Below are positions 11,014-20,426 of a stretch of 57,067 nt of DNA, piece by piece. Positions within the stretch are counted from its first letter, which is position 1; each line of letters opens with the position of its first letter. The stretch is from Vitrella brassicaformis (lineage: Eukaryota; Sar; Vitrellaceae). The position numbers and the translations under genes are program-made. Location of the stretch: positions 1 through 57,067 of the forward strand of contig CDMY01000530.1 in NCBI GenBank assembly GCA_001179505.1. Direction: 5' to 3'. The notes beneath the pieces were generated by a model that was not told the origin of the DNA, searched no databases, and saw only the letters and a list, made by a program, of their open reading frames with translations.

Positions 11014-11252
11014 GGCCACACGCAGGAGACCTGCATGGAAGCGAGACCTGAGCATTACGTCGCCGCTCGGTTGGACACAGGCAACCTCAAGGCGAGCGAC
11101 GCGTCTGCCGCTGCCTTCAGGAGACAATGCCACCCGTCACTTGTGCCACGGGTGGGTCAAGCCCTGAGATATCGAGCGCACACCCACACACAAAGGGATC
11201 GAGCAATTGCCCTCACCCATCCCCTCTTTTCCGCTGCCTGCCTGCTTGCCTC

Positions 11253-13098
11253 CGCAGAGCCCGTCCCTGTCATCAGATCCATCTGCCGCTGCCGCTGCTG
11301 CTGTTGCCGTTGCCGAAGCCGCCCTCTCTTCTTCTGACGAGGGAACTCTGCCCGGCCCAGAATGTCACGGACTGACTGAAGAGGGCGGGACGCACACGGC
11401 CGCTGCTGCCGCGCATCTGTCACGACCACCACCAATCATTGAGGATCGCATTCAAGAGATGTTCGGCTATCCGGATGGGAGCCAGGTCACCCACTTCCCT
11501 CTTGCAAATCGTGAGCACACAGGGGATGTCTGCTGGAGACCCTCTCACGTGTTGGGGCTCTGTTGGTGCGATGAATGAATAATGATGCAGGATTAGACAA
11601 GACCGAAATGTCCCCTTACCACCTAGAGGTGTGCGAGAATGAGCGAACAGACAGCACTTATTCATTTGGACGCGTATCATTAGGGTGGTTGCTCGAAGGG
11701 GCACACTGCACCTACGCCCACAGCGACCACGAGCTGGGCGAGATGCCGGGGCCTCCCGCTCCTTCAGTCCGTCCGGTGTTCGGGCACGTGAACGGGGGGA
11801 GAGACGTCCGTTCAGTCGGCACGGCTTTCCATGCTTCGGGTGAGCAGCCGATCAATGGGTGATGGTCAGACATACGTTTGTGCGTGCGTCCACCAGGCAC
11901 GTGTCGCCCCTGTCCACACGAGTGGACGACCGGCTGCGAGAATGGCAGAGACTGCATGTTTTGCCACCATGATAAGGAAACGTTGCCTCGCTGCATCCCG
12001 GAAAAATGTCGTGCGAGTTGGTGCGTTGGTCCAGAGTCCCACGCACCTTTTGAAGAAAGGCTCATCAGACCCACCATGTTCGAATTTTCGGCTGCATCGC
12101 CGTTCGGCAGTCAGCCGACCAGCGCCACGGCCACGAGCGAGGGCGGCAAGCGGTTCACACGTGCCGAGCTCTTCGCGTTGGCCAGGCTGCACGAGCAGAC
12201 GGCCTCGAGCTCATCAACGGGGATCGTCGACAGCAGGAAAGCGGCAGACGTCAGTGCCGGCGGTGAACTCGGTGTGTGGGGGGCCGCCAAAAGTGAAGCC
12301 GAGACAGTCGATGGGAGCAGCACCGAGGCGCCCAACAATAGAGCAGTGGGCCAGGCGAGCGCATCAGCTGCAGAAGGCATCACCGTCGGGGCTCCCACGA
12401 GGGACGAGCGCTTATCATCGGCCGACATCACGTCGACCAGCGAGACCAAGTCAGCCACCGAGAGCTTCCCTGGCCCGGTGCTGAGCCCCGCCTCAGACGC
12501 AAGCACTCCCTTCAGCCCGCCTGTCCCGTTTGATCCCGCCATCGGCGAGAGGACGATCCACCTGCCAATCGACGGCATATCCCCTCTGTCATCGGTCAAG
12601 GGAAGCGACTCTGTTGCAGTTCTTCTCAACCGTCTCAGGCAACACACGGCTTCCCGCAAGGCAGACGGAGGCCCGGTAAGTTCGGATGGCCCTGTTGCTA
12701 CCAAGGCGTCGCAGGATAAAGAAGGTGCAGATGGAGGTGATCCCAAGCGCTGCGATGCAATGAGTGTTGCCTTACCGCCTGCTGCCCTTCCAGCTGCTGT
12801 TGTCCTTTCTCCTTTGGACGGTAGAAGGGCGGTCGGCACATCTCAGGAAGTGAGCAGAGAGAGCGGATCGCAAGGTCCTGATGACGTCACGCAGCCGCCA
12901 GAGGTAAGGGATAAAGGCTCATTGCACCACTGTTGATGTCTGGATATGAGTGTGCTTCACTGCAGGAACAAGTTGTTGACGACGGCCGTCGCATTGACTG
13001 TCCAGGCGACGCCGAGTCACTTGCTGCTGCTGCTGTTGTTGCTGCTGGTGGTGTTGCTGTTGCTGTCGACCAGCCGACGGAGGCCCGCGACACCATGA
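11253..13098 (+). CDS. Paralogous CCCH block B (partly degenerate)
   Basis: The block starts with SPSLSSDPSAAAAAA, a paralogue of the Ala-rich exon at 2147. A CCCH-like finger at about 11591-11740 is damaged: the first Cys is Ser (MSPYHLE) and the region coding GCSKG and AHCTYAH is in two frames. A good CCCH follows at 11900-11970 (CPHEWTTGCENGRDCMFCH, C-x7-C-x5-C-x3-H), then ESHAPFEERL, the duplicated KRFTRAELF module, and a Ser/Thr/Pro-rich region (RLSSADITSTS, ASTPFSPPVPFD) to 12903. A final Ala/Val-rich exon (about 12966-13098) ends TMS at a GTAAGC donor, as does the paralogous module at 3344-3348. Exons appear compatible with the second RRM downstream. Functional status is uncertain because of the damaged finger. 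Confidence 0.5.
12127..12376 (+). repeat. 250-bp near-identical duplication, copy 2
   Basis: This is the partner of 9987-10236. Identity ends abruptly on both sides, as expected for recent gene conversion or unequal crossing-over. Confidence 0.9.
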
Positions 13099-13151
13099 GC
13101 GTAAGCTACGCTGATGCGCACTAGTTGGCGACAAGTAGAGGTGTCATGCTC

Positions 13152-13916
13152 TGCTCATCCAGACGGCTTCTTCTGAGAGCTCTCGGCGACCTCCTGTACA
13201 CCAGGTGGATCATGATGCCACAATTGGTGGATCACTACAGGTTACAACAGCAATACAAGGAGTGCTGCTCTCATTTCTTCGCTTTCATTCTACGCGCTTC
13301 ATTCCAGGATTTCATCGAAAATCGCGAAGGGCGTAATCTCTTCATCGGCAACATCCCGTCCAGCTGGACGGACGATGACCTTGTCAAGGTCAGACAGACA
13401 GACAGACAGACAGCCAGACAGACAGACAGGCGGGACGATAGCCACCTTTTCAGGGTCAGGTAGCCAGGCAGTGACCGAATAATTACCTGCCTTCTTCGCT
13501 TGTCTGCAGCATTTTCTGCCATACGGAAGCATCGTCTCAGTGAAGGTTGCCTATGATGAGGCCACTGGCTGCACCAGGGGCTTCGGCTTCGTCTGCTTTG
13601 ACTCGCCCCAAGCAGCATGGGACGCCATCGACGGCATGGACGGCGCCTATGTCGACGGCAGAGGGCTTCGAGTCCAGCTGAAAGAGCATAGGGGTTGGAG
13701 GGCTGACCTGTACGACCGCAGGGACTGTAAGGACGCATCACGTAACGACGACCTTAGCGCGCAGTGTGGCCATGGCAGTAATTCCTTTGTCAGGCAATTT
13801 TGCGTACGACGGAAACAGGGAGAAAGGCGGTTTCTCATTTGGCAGTGTTTCTCACGCTTTGGGTGGGCGAGCCATACAGTGCCTGGAGGTATGATTCACA
13901 TCCTTGCATGTGTATG
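13152..13916 (+). CDS. RNA recognition motif, copy 2
   Basis: A linker exon (TASSESSRRPPVHQVDHDA) splices to QDFIENREGRNLFIGNIP (RNP2 = LFIGNI), DWTDDDLVK-like SWTDDDLVK, then after the intron HFLPYGSIVSVKVAYDEATG, GFGFVCFDSP (RNP1) and AIDGMDGAYVDGRGLRVQL. The intron (about 13390-13508) falls at exactly the position of the intron in RRM copy 1 and is also CAGA-rich, so the whole exon-intron unit was duplicated. Unlike copy 1, phase is preserved across this intron. The exon seems to continue to a donor near 13889 that leads into the next CCCH finger. Predicted RNA binding. Confidence 0.7.
13391..13431 (+). repeat. (CAGA)n intronic microsatellite in RRM copy 2
   Basis: Tandem CAGA units lie directly after the donor of the RRM copy 2 intron, mirroring 4502-4564. 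Confidence 0.85.
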
Positions 13917-13924
13917 TTCATCAG

Positions 13925-16426
13925 GCAAGTGTACTCCCTGCTGGTACAAGTGGACGACGGGCTGCCATAATGGCATTAACTGCGACTTTTGCCATCATGG
14001 TAAGAACCAACTGTGCTACCGAACTTGTGTGTGGCTGGCTGTGTGTCGGTTCACTTGGTTCAGAGTCACACGCACCGTTCAGAGGGGTCCAAGCCGAACC
14101 CAACGAGCCCTTCATCAGTCAGCCGTCCCCTCCGCCCGTCGATTCGCGAGAGAGGGTCATGGCGCTGCTCAGCAAGACCGGCCGCACCGACGTCAGTCAC
14201 AACACGGGCCCGCTTGAAGGCGGCAAGAGGCTCAGCGTTGCTGAGCTCTTCGCCGCGGCCAAGCTGAACGAGCAGACGGCGTCACGTCCATCGGTGGAGA
14301 TCATCGAAGCCGGGCAGGCAGACAACGGTGCCAGTGCCGACACTGTCGACTCGGCCACTGCAGAGGCACCCAAGCAGCAGCAACAGCCACAGCAAGGCAC
14401 GAACGGGGCGGACAGCCAGACGGACGCGCCAACAGCATCAGCATCAGAACCACCAGCATCAGCACCAGCAGTAGAAGCCAAGATGGAACAAGCGCCAGTC
14501 GATCCCAGCGGACAGCACACCACGACCCCACAAGAGGAGGCCAAGCAGCAGCAGCCTAAGGACGCCCAACACCCAGACGCCCGAGAAGCCGTCGACCATT
14601 CGGCACCGTCAGCCATCGCTCTCCCAAGCGAGACCGTCACTTTTGAGGCTCCCACCAGCAACGAGCGCTCATCGTCGGCCAACCTCACATCCAGCACCGA
14701 GGCGGGCAAGTCACCCATCCCGCCTGCCCCGATCGATGTCAGCATCGCCCCCACAACCCCCACCGGCATCGCCACGCCCGAGGGAGATGGCGAGAGGAGC
14801 GTTTGCCGCCCCACAGGCAGCATCCAGCCCCCAGTAGCCGTCCAAAGCAGCGACTTCGGTGCAGCTCACTTCAGGCTCCTCTGCAACATTCCCATGTCGC
14901 CACACGCGCACACCTCATCCGGCGAGGAGAAGGGAGGTCCAGCAGGTTATTCCGAGGCCACAAGTGGAGTGCTGACTACTGGAACAAATGCATCGCATGA
15001 GGAGTATGCTGCAGACGGAGATGGGGGTGAGGCCGGCAAGGGGAAGGGCAGGCCTCGCTCGTCGCGTCTGTCATGTGCGTCTGTATGTATGTCATCAGAT
15101 GAGGGCTCTCAGGCCGCCACACCCACGCATCAACATCCCGGCCTGGACACCATCAGACACCGCGACGAGCTCGGGAATGCAAGGTAGGCGACGAGCCATT
15201 ATTCGGTTTACGTGCGGTCCCTCGCCGTTTATCAGTAGGCGGCAACGGCTGGTGGGCGACCTCGAGTTGCCCAAGATCGACGCGGCCCAAATGGGCATGC
15301 CTAGCGCGCCCTCATATGGACTGCACCAGCAACCTCACATCCAGACCAACGTCGCTGCCCAAACCGGGTGTCTGCACGTCGAGAACAGTCACAACACCGA
15401 CACCACTGAGGCGCCCAAGGATAAAGCGCCGGATCAGGACAACGTACGCGCTGCAGAAGGTACCACCGTCGCGACTCCCACGAAGAGCGTACGCTTATCA
15501 TCGGCCGACATTACGTCGACGAGCAAGGCCAAGTTAGCCACCGAGAGCTCCCCTGTCCCGGCGCTGAGCTCCACCCCAGAAACAAGCACTCCCTTCAGCC
15601 CGCCTGCCCCGACTGGTCTGAGCCTCGCCACCACGCCGCGCAACGGCCTCGCCACGCCCGAGGGAGAGGGCGAGAGCAATGTTTGCCGCCCCACAAGCGG
15701 CATACGGCTTCTATCAACCGTCGAACGCGGCGACTCGGGTGCAACTCTTGTTAGCCTCCTCTCACACACGTCTTCCCGCGAGGAAGAGGGAGGCCCGGCA
15801 TCCTGCACAGAGGGCACCAATGGGTCAGCGGGCACTGCGGCATCCTGCACAGAGGGCACCAATGGGTCAGCGGGCACTGCAGACGGAGAGGAGGGGGAGG
15901 GCAGGCCTCTGGCGTGTCGGTACACGATCGAGGAGCTCATGAGGATCGGTCAGCTCCCGCAATGCAGAATCAGGCCGCCAAACCTTCACCCATACCTCGA
16001 CAAGTAAGCCGGGCCAAAACCAACACCTCAGTCATTGTTGCGCTGCGTTTGGGTGTGTGTGTGCGTGGTTGTGTAGGGGCTGCAAGCCCCTGCCCAATCG
16101 GCCCTGCAAGTAAGAGAGAGAGGGGGATATTCACTTACCGTTTTCACTCCCTGTCCCACTGGTTGCTTCAGGTATTGGTCACGAAGTCGCCGTTGCCCCG
16201 CTGGCCACGCTTGCCCGTTTAGACACAGCGAGGAAGAGCTGTGGCTCCCCGATTTCCCCCCGATAAGCAAGGCACAGGTGAGCGCTCAAGGATCTGCGAC
16301 TTCGTCCCCTGAGTGCCTCTGTGTTGCACTGCAGGGACAGGTTGCTGACGAGTCGGATGAGGTGCTGATGCCGGGTGGATCCATCGGCCGTGGCCCCCAC
16401 AATGTGGTGAACGAAACCGGCTGACA
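13925..16426 (+). CDS. CCCH protein block C with 4E-T-like eIF4E-binding motif
   Basis: In order: a CCCH finger CWYKWTTGCHNGINCDFCH (C-x7-C-x5-C-x3-H), an intron 14000-14063, ESHAPF, a KRLSVAELFAAAKLNEQ module at 14224, a long Pro/Ser/Gln/Ala-rich disordered region, an intron 15184-15238, a second SSADITSTS region, two 42-bp repeats (14 residues each), and then RYTIEELMRIGQLPQCRIRP at 15918-15977. That last motif fits the eIF4E-binding consensus Y-x4-L-hydrophobic and resembles the N-terminal motif of the eIF4E transporter 4E-T beyond the core. A CCCH finger follows directly, split by an intron: CKYWSRSRRCPAGHACPFRH (C-x8-C-x5-C-x3-H). The final exon ends VVNETG-TGA at 16424-16426 unless a GTGAAC donor just before is used. 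Likely an RNA-binding, cap-complex-contacting regulator. Confidence 0.6.
15798..15881 (+). repeat. 42-bp coding tandem repeat, two units
   Basis: Two consecutive identical or near-identical 42-bp units (15798-15839 and 15840-15881) each encode 14 residues of the type ASCTEGTNGSAGTA. Confidence 0.9.
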
Positions 16427-16473
16427 ACACGATAGCAAACGAGACCTCTGTGTGTTTGCCTGGTTGAGTGCAG

Positions 16474-17049
16474 ACCTCCACCGGCCCAGCGGAAACCGAG
16501 TCATCTGCTTCTGACGATCAGCAATCGAGCGGCGAGACTGCCAGCGTAAGCCACGAGAGTTGCTCTTGTCGACAAGCAGACATATCGTTCTTTGTCAATT
16601 CAGATGGCCCCTCCGGACAGCCGCAGCGTCTTTATGCGTGCTTCGCCGCCATCACACCAGATCTCCCAGACGACAGACAGTCAACTGCAGCCCTCTATCA
16701 AAGATAACATGTTCTATAGGACGCAGCCCTGCAAGTAAGGGAAAGCAAGGCTAGCTGGTCTAGGGCCTGCACTGGTCGCCTGTGCTTCAGGTACTGGTCT
16801 GAGAATCGTTACCGCTCTCCTGTCCCCCACCACGGACCCGAGGAGCTTCAACGGCGAGCCAGTGATGCTGATGGCCAAGACGGCTCCGCCCCCCCAGCTG
16901 CACAGGCTGTCGAGGTCACATCCGCAGAGGGCGGCTTGGATTCATCGGCGAAGGCCGATGATTGGTTCGACTGTGATGCCGAGCAGGATGCGCCCGTCCT
17001 CGACCTGACGCACATGAGGAAGACCGACACAAAGATAGGGGGCGGGTGA
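16474..17049 (+). pseudogene. Degenerate third copy of CCCH module (block D)
   Basis: An exon beginning TSTGPAETESSASDDQQSSG ends at a GTAAGC donor; the next resembles the exon before CCCH finger 1 at 5.7 kb (SVFMRASPPSHQISQ versus VFIRASPPSHPIPQ) and runs to MFYRTQPCKYWSENR. There the homology to finger 1 breaks: the segment carrying the second and third Cys and the His is missing and is replaced by YRSPVPHHGPEELQRRASD, which resembles the end of finger 3. Only one zinc ligand survives, so the finger cannot fold. The frame stays open to a TGA near 17047-17049. It may be the tail of a longer gene or a relic. Confidence 0.5.
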
Positions 17050-18258
17050 GGGCCGCGTATGAGACTCAGAGTGTGTGTGCGGCTTGTGTGTGGCTTCCAT
17101 TTTTGTGCTATGTGCTTTGTGCTTTGTGCTTCGTGGTTTGTGTGTGCGTGTGTGCGTGTGTGCGTGTGTGCGTGTGTACGTGTCTACCTGTGATCGACGC
17201 GGCTTTTTTCCCGCATGACAGCCCATAGCCTACGCACCAGCATTTGATGTACGACAGCTGTCGTACGACAATCGTGCGATAGGTCGGTAGAGGGCGCTGT
17301 TGGGGTAGGTAGACGACTTTTTTGGATCGTGAGATGGATGCCGGATGCCTGTAGGGGCAGGGAGGGCAGAGAAGTGAGTGAGAGTTGCGTGCGGATGTGC
17401 ATGCCCGTCGCATTGTGTGTGGTGGTGGGGGGGGGGGGGNNNNNNNNNNNNNNNNNNNNNNNNNNNNNNNNNNNNNNNNNNNNNNNNNNNNNNNNNNNNN
17501 NNNNNNNNNNNNNNNNNNNNNNNNNNNNNNNNNNNNNNNNNNNNNNNNNNNNNNNNNNNNNNNNNNNNNNNNNNNNNNNNNNNNNNNNNNNNNNNNNNNN
17601 NNNNNNNNNNNNNNNNNNNNNNNNNNNNNNNNNNNNNNNNNNNNNNNNNNNNNNNNNNNNNNNNNNNNNNNNNNNNNNNNNNNNNNNNNNNNNNNNNNNN
17701 NNNNNNNNNNNNNNNNNNNNNNNNNNNNNNNNNNNNNNNGGGGGGGGGGGGGCGACTGCCTGCCGTGTACATAAATCCGAAAAGCGTCGATTGAGACTCA
17801 GTGTACTGCGCAGAGAGACGCAGTGCGAGAGGGTCGGATGGAGTACTAAGTCAGTGAGTGTATCTGCGTGATACGGACGGCATCATGTGTGTGTCTATGT
17901 CTGCTTGTGTGAGGGCGACGTTTGCGCAGCAGTGGTGTGCAATAACTGACTGACATCGATCAAACACTGGTGTTAGCACGAGACTTGAAGCCAACTGACA
18001 CAGAAAGTCCGTTTGCCATGCTCCTGAGGAGCAGACGCACACACCGCCCCCCGCCATGCACATGGAAAGACAGACAGAGAGAGGGCGATGATGGTACAGC
18101 AGCAGCAGATAGTCTCACCACACACACATTCACACACGCGCATTCATCCCATCCAGGTTAAACTGACCCCGCCCACTCTGGGCAAAACCAGGCACAGAAC
18201 CAGGCGTTCAGGCACGCAACCAAGCAGAAGGGCAGAAACAATCGCCCCCTGCCCTGCC
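17050..18258. other. Intergenic stretch with assembly gap
   Basis: Apart from the N gap this interval has GT/CA-rich low-complexity sequence and no supported exon. It lies between the end of the modular locus and the 3' end of the minus-strand GrpE gene. Confidence 0.6.
17440..17739. other. 300-N assembly gap flanked by poly-G
   Basis: Exactly 300 N, preceded by a run of G ending at 17439 and followed by a run of G from 17740. The round number indicates an estimated or fixed scaffold gap, and the G runs probably mark a difficult homopolymer. Confidence 0.95.
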
Positions 18259-18542
18259 TCACTGTTTGGCCTCTTCTTGTTTGGGTGGTGGCGGGCCGCC
18301 CTTGGAAGTGCCCACCTTGGCCGGCCGCAGCACCCTCTCCTTGATGCGATAACCGCTCTTCAACACGTGAACCACCGTGCCTTTGTGCTGTTTGACAGAA
18401 CATATGCAGACACAGAGGAGAGAGATGGATGAATGGATGGATGGCGTATCAGGGGAGGGGAGGGGTTTGAGCGTGCCTTCGTGGCGTCTTCGACTTCGAA
18501 GAGCGCCTCGTGCTTGGAAGGGTCGAACCTCTCACCCATCTG

Positions 18543-18573
<31 letters not shown>

Positions 18574-19797
18574 ACATACACGCATGTTCATTCCATATGG
18601 GCGCCTTCGTTGACGTACTGGGGTGTATTTCTCGATGTCGAAGTTGTCGAAGGCTTTATGCATCTGCGCCTCGGTCAGCTTGACGCCGTTGTAGATCTGT
18701 TTCAGCTCCTCGTTCGTCCCCTGCTCGCACCACACACACACATACACACACATCCATCCATCTCTCTCTCCCTCTGTGCGTGTGTGCGATTGCGTGGCAT
18801 GGTTACGATTTTGCCTTCGTCGATGTGGTCGGTGGCCAGCTCCAGGCTGTCGGCAACGTCGAGCATGGCCGACGCAAACTTGGAGATGCCATACTTGTTG
18901 GCATTCTCAACCTGTCACACACACACGAGCACACACACACACAACAGACGCCTGATGGATGGATGAGTGAGTGAGTTGGGCGTGTTGCTGCTGCGGCTGT
19001 GCGTACCTCTCTCTGGTATCGGACTCTGGCGTTCTCCTGCTCAGCGAGGCACCTCATGAGTTTGTCCTGGAGCTCCTTGACCTTCTTGGTCGACTCTTTG
19101 GCGGTCTTCTTGAGCTGCAGGTACTCCTCCTCGCTCAGATTCTCGGGGATCTCTTCCTCCTCCTCGGCAGCACCCTCACCCTGACCATGATCAACAGACC
19201 ATCAGCAATGGACACACAACACAGAGTGATGCATGAATCCCTCCCTCACTCTCTCTCTCTCATCCTGATCCATCCATCCATCCATGCACTCCATTGCCCA
19301 CCTGCTCGGCCTTCTTGGTGTCCTCCTCTTTGTCCTTCCCGCCCTCCTTGTCCTTCTCTTTGTTGCCCTTCGACGCATCTGCACACACACACACACACAC
19401 ACAGACAACACACACGCCATGCTGTCGTGTATCTCTTTGCAACCACTGTGTGTATGTGTCTGTCTGTCTGTCTACCATTGGCAAAGAATCTCGCTCCAGC
19501 ACCGACACCACATCTCGCCTGCCATGGCGCGTACGGCGCACTCGGCGCACCCAGCCTCCAATCACCACAGTCAGCAACACGGTGATGCAGCCACCAAGAA
19601 GACACTCGCCTGTCGGCAGCATGGCCGATGGTGCTACTGCAGACGCCTCTCTGCCTCATCAGCACGGCTGCAGCGAGTGTGGGCGACCGCCATCTCATCG
19701 CAGAGGTCGTAGACAGGGAGGGGAGGGAGGGGAGGGGCGCCTGAGGGGGTGGGACGGATGGAGGACGGTGCAGCAGGGATGAACGCATGATGCTCAT
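18259..19797 (-). CDS. GRPE: GrpE nucleotide exchange factor, organellar
   Basis: Seven exons on the minus strand give 323 residues: 19797-19476, 19378-19302, 19180-19007, 18911-18807, 18720-18619, 18539-18477 and 18387-18259; all phases agree. The N-terminus (MSIMRSSLLHRPPSVPPP ... GAGARFFAN) is Arg/Ser/Ala-rich and poor in acidic residues, like a mitochondrial presequence. A charged linker and long coiled coil (EEEYLQLKKTAKEST, LMRCLAEQENARVRYQRE) lead into the GrpE core: NANKYGISKFASAMLDVADS, GVKLTEAQMHKAF, ERFDPSKHEALFEV, and the beta domain GTVVHVLKSGYRIKERVLRP. GrpE releases ADP from DnaK/mtHsp70 during protein import and folding. The sixth intron uses a GC donor (AAG|GCACGC). A plastid location cannot be excluded, but no signal peptide is evident. 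Confidence 0.92.
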
Positions 19798-19973
19798 TCA
19801 CGGGATCTACGCAGGAGCAGAGGGATCGGATTGGACGCGCATTTGCCGGAAAACGACTAGAGCATCGTGGGACGTGAAAGCTCTGCAGACGTGGGGGAGC
19901 TGGTGGTCAGCATCATGTGACGAGCAGCTCTTGATCCATCCATTCGGGATCTGGCTGCTTGCCGTGAGTGAAG
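19798..19973. promoter_or_regulatory. Putative bidirectional promoter, GrpE / NDC1-like
   Basis: The 176 bp between two opposing start codons must hold both 5' UTRs and promoters. I see no TATA box or obvious repeated element. Confidence 0.4.
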
Positions 19974-20385
19974 ATGGCGTCAAATCGTGCCGTGGACACC
20001 GTTCGGGATGCCTTCCACTGGGCGCTGCTCGCGTCAACCATCACGCCAGCAACGCAGGGCGGACTCATGCTGGCGGCTGTTACTATGCCGGTGGCGTACA
20101 TGCGCACAGGTGAATGAGACGACGAGAAGCGAAGATGCGCGTGTGTGTTGTTGCTTGCATGGGTGTGTGTGTGTGTGTTGTGGTTTGGTGTGGGGATGCA
20201 GGCATGTATGGCGTGTACCTGTCGGCGGTGCTATCGGTGATGGCGTCATGGGCTGTGGGATGCTTCCTGGTCACTCGATGCCTCTGTGTCACGAGTACGC
20301 CACATCGACCCGACCGACCAGCCTATCCTTCCCACGTGTGTGTGTCTGTGGGCCATTTCCGTCTGTCTGTGTGTGTGTGTGTGTG

Positions 20386-20426
<41 letters not shown>

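Larger units (their letters stand above)
651..17049 (+). other. Modular RNA-metabolism locus, possible single transcription unit(s)
   Basis: From the ATG at 651 to a TGA near 17049 the plus strand carries a chain of exons whose phases fit across GT...AG introns. No convincing initiator Met plus stop pair separates the HTH, TLDc, RRM, CCCH and UPF1 blocks; the first clear in-frame stop after UPF1 is the TAG at 11011-11013. Blocks downstream of 11.2 kb are paralogues of the upstream blocks (RRM, CCCH, acidic/Ala-rich linkers), many diverged or damaged. Two readings are possible: one very long multidomain protein followed by a degraded copy, or three to four adjacent genes with short UTRs. The blocks are listed separately below. 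Confidence 0.5.

Noticed and set aside
11001-11020. 20-bp intron that would remove the TAG at 11011
   Set aside because: Too short for splicing and it would destroy the zinc knuckle that reading through preserves.
12111-12839. 242-codon minus-strand frame, and 208 codons at 14197-14823
   Set aside because: Antisense to Ser/Ala-rich coding regions whose base composition leaves reverse frames open.
17230-17871. Long frames on both strands across 17.2-17.9 kb
   Set aside because: They run through the N gap and are composed of unknown residues.
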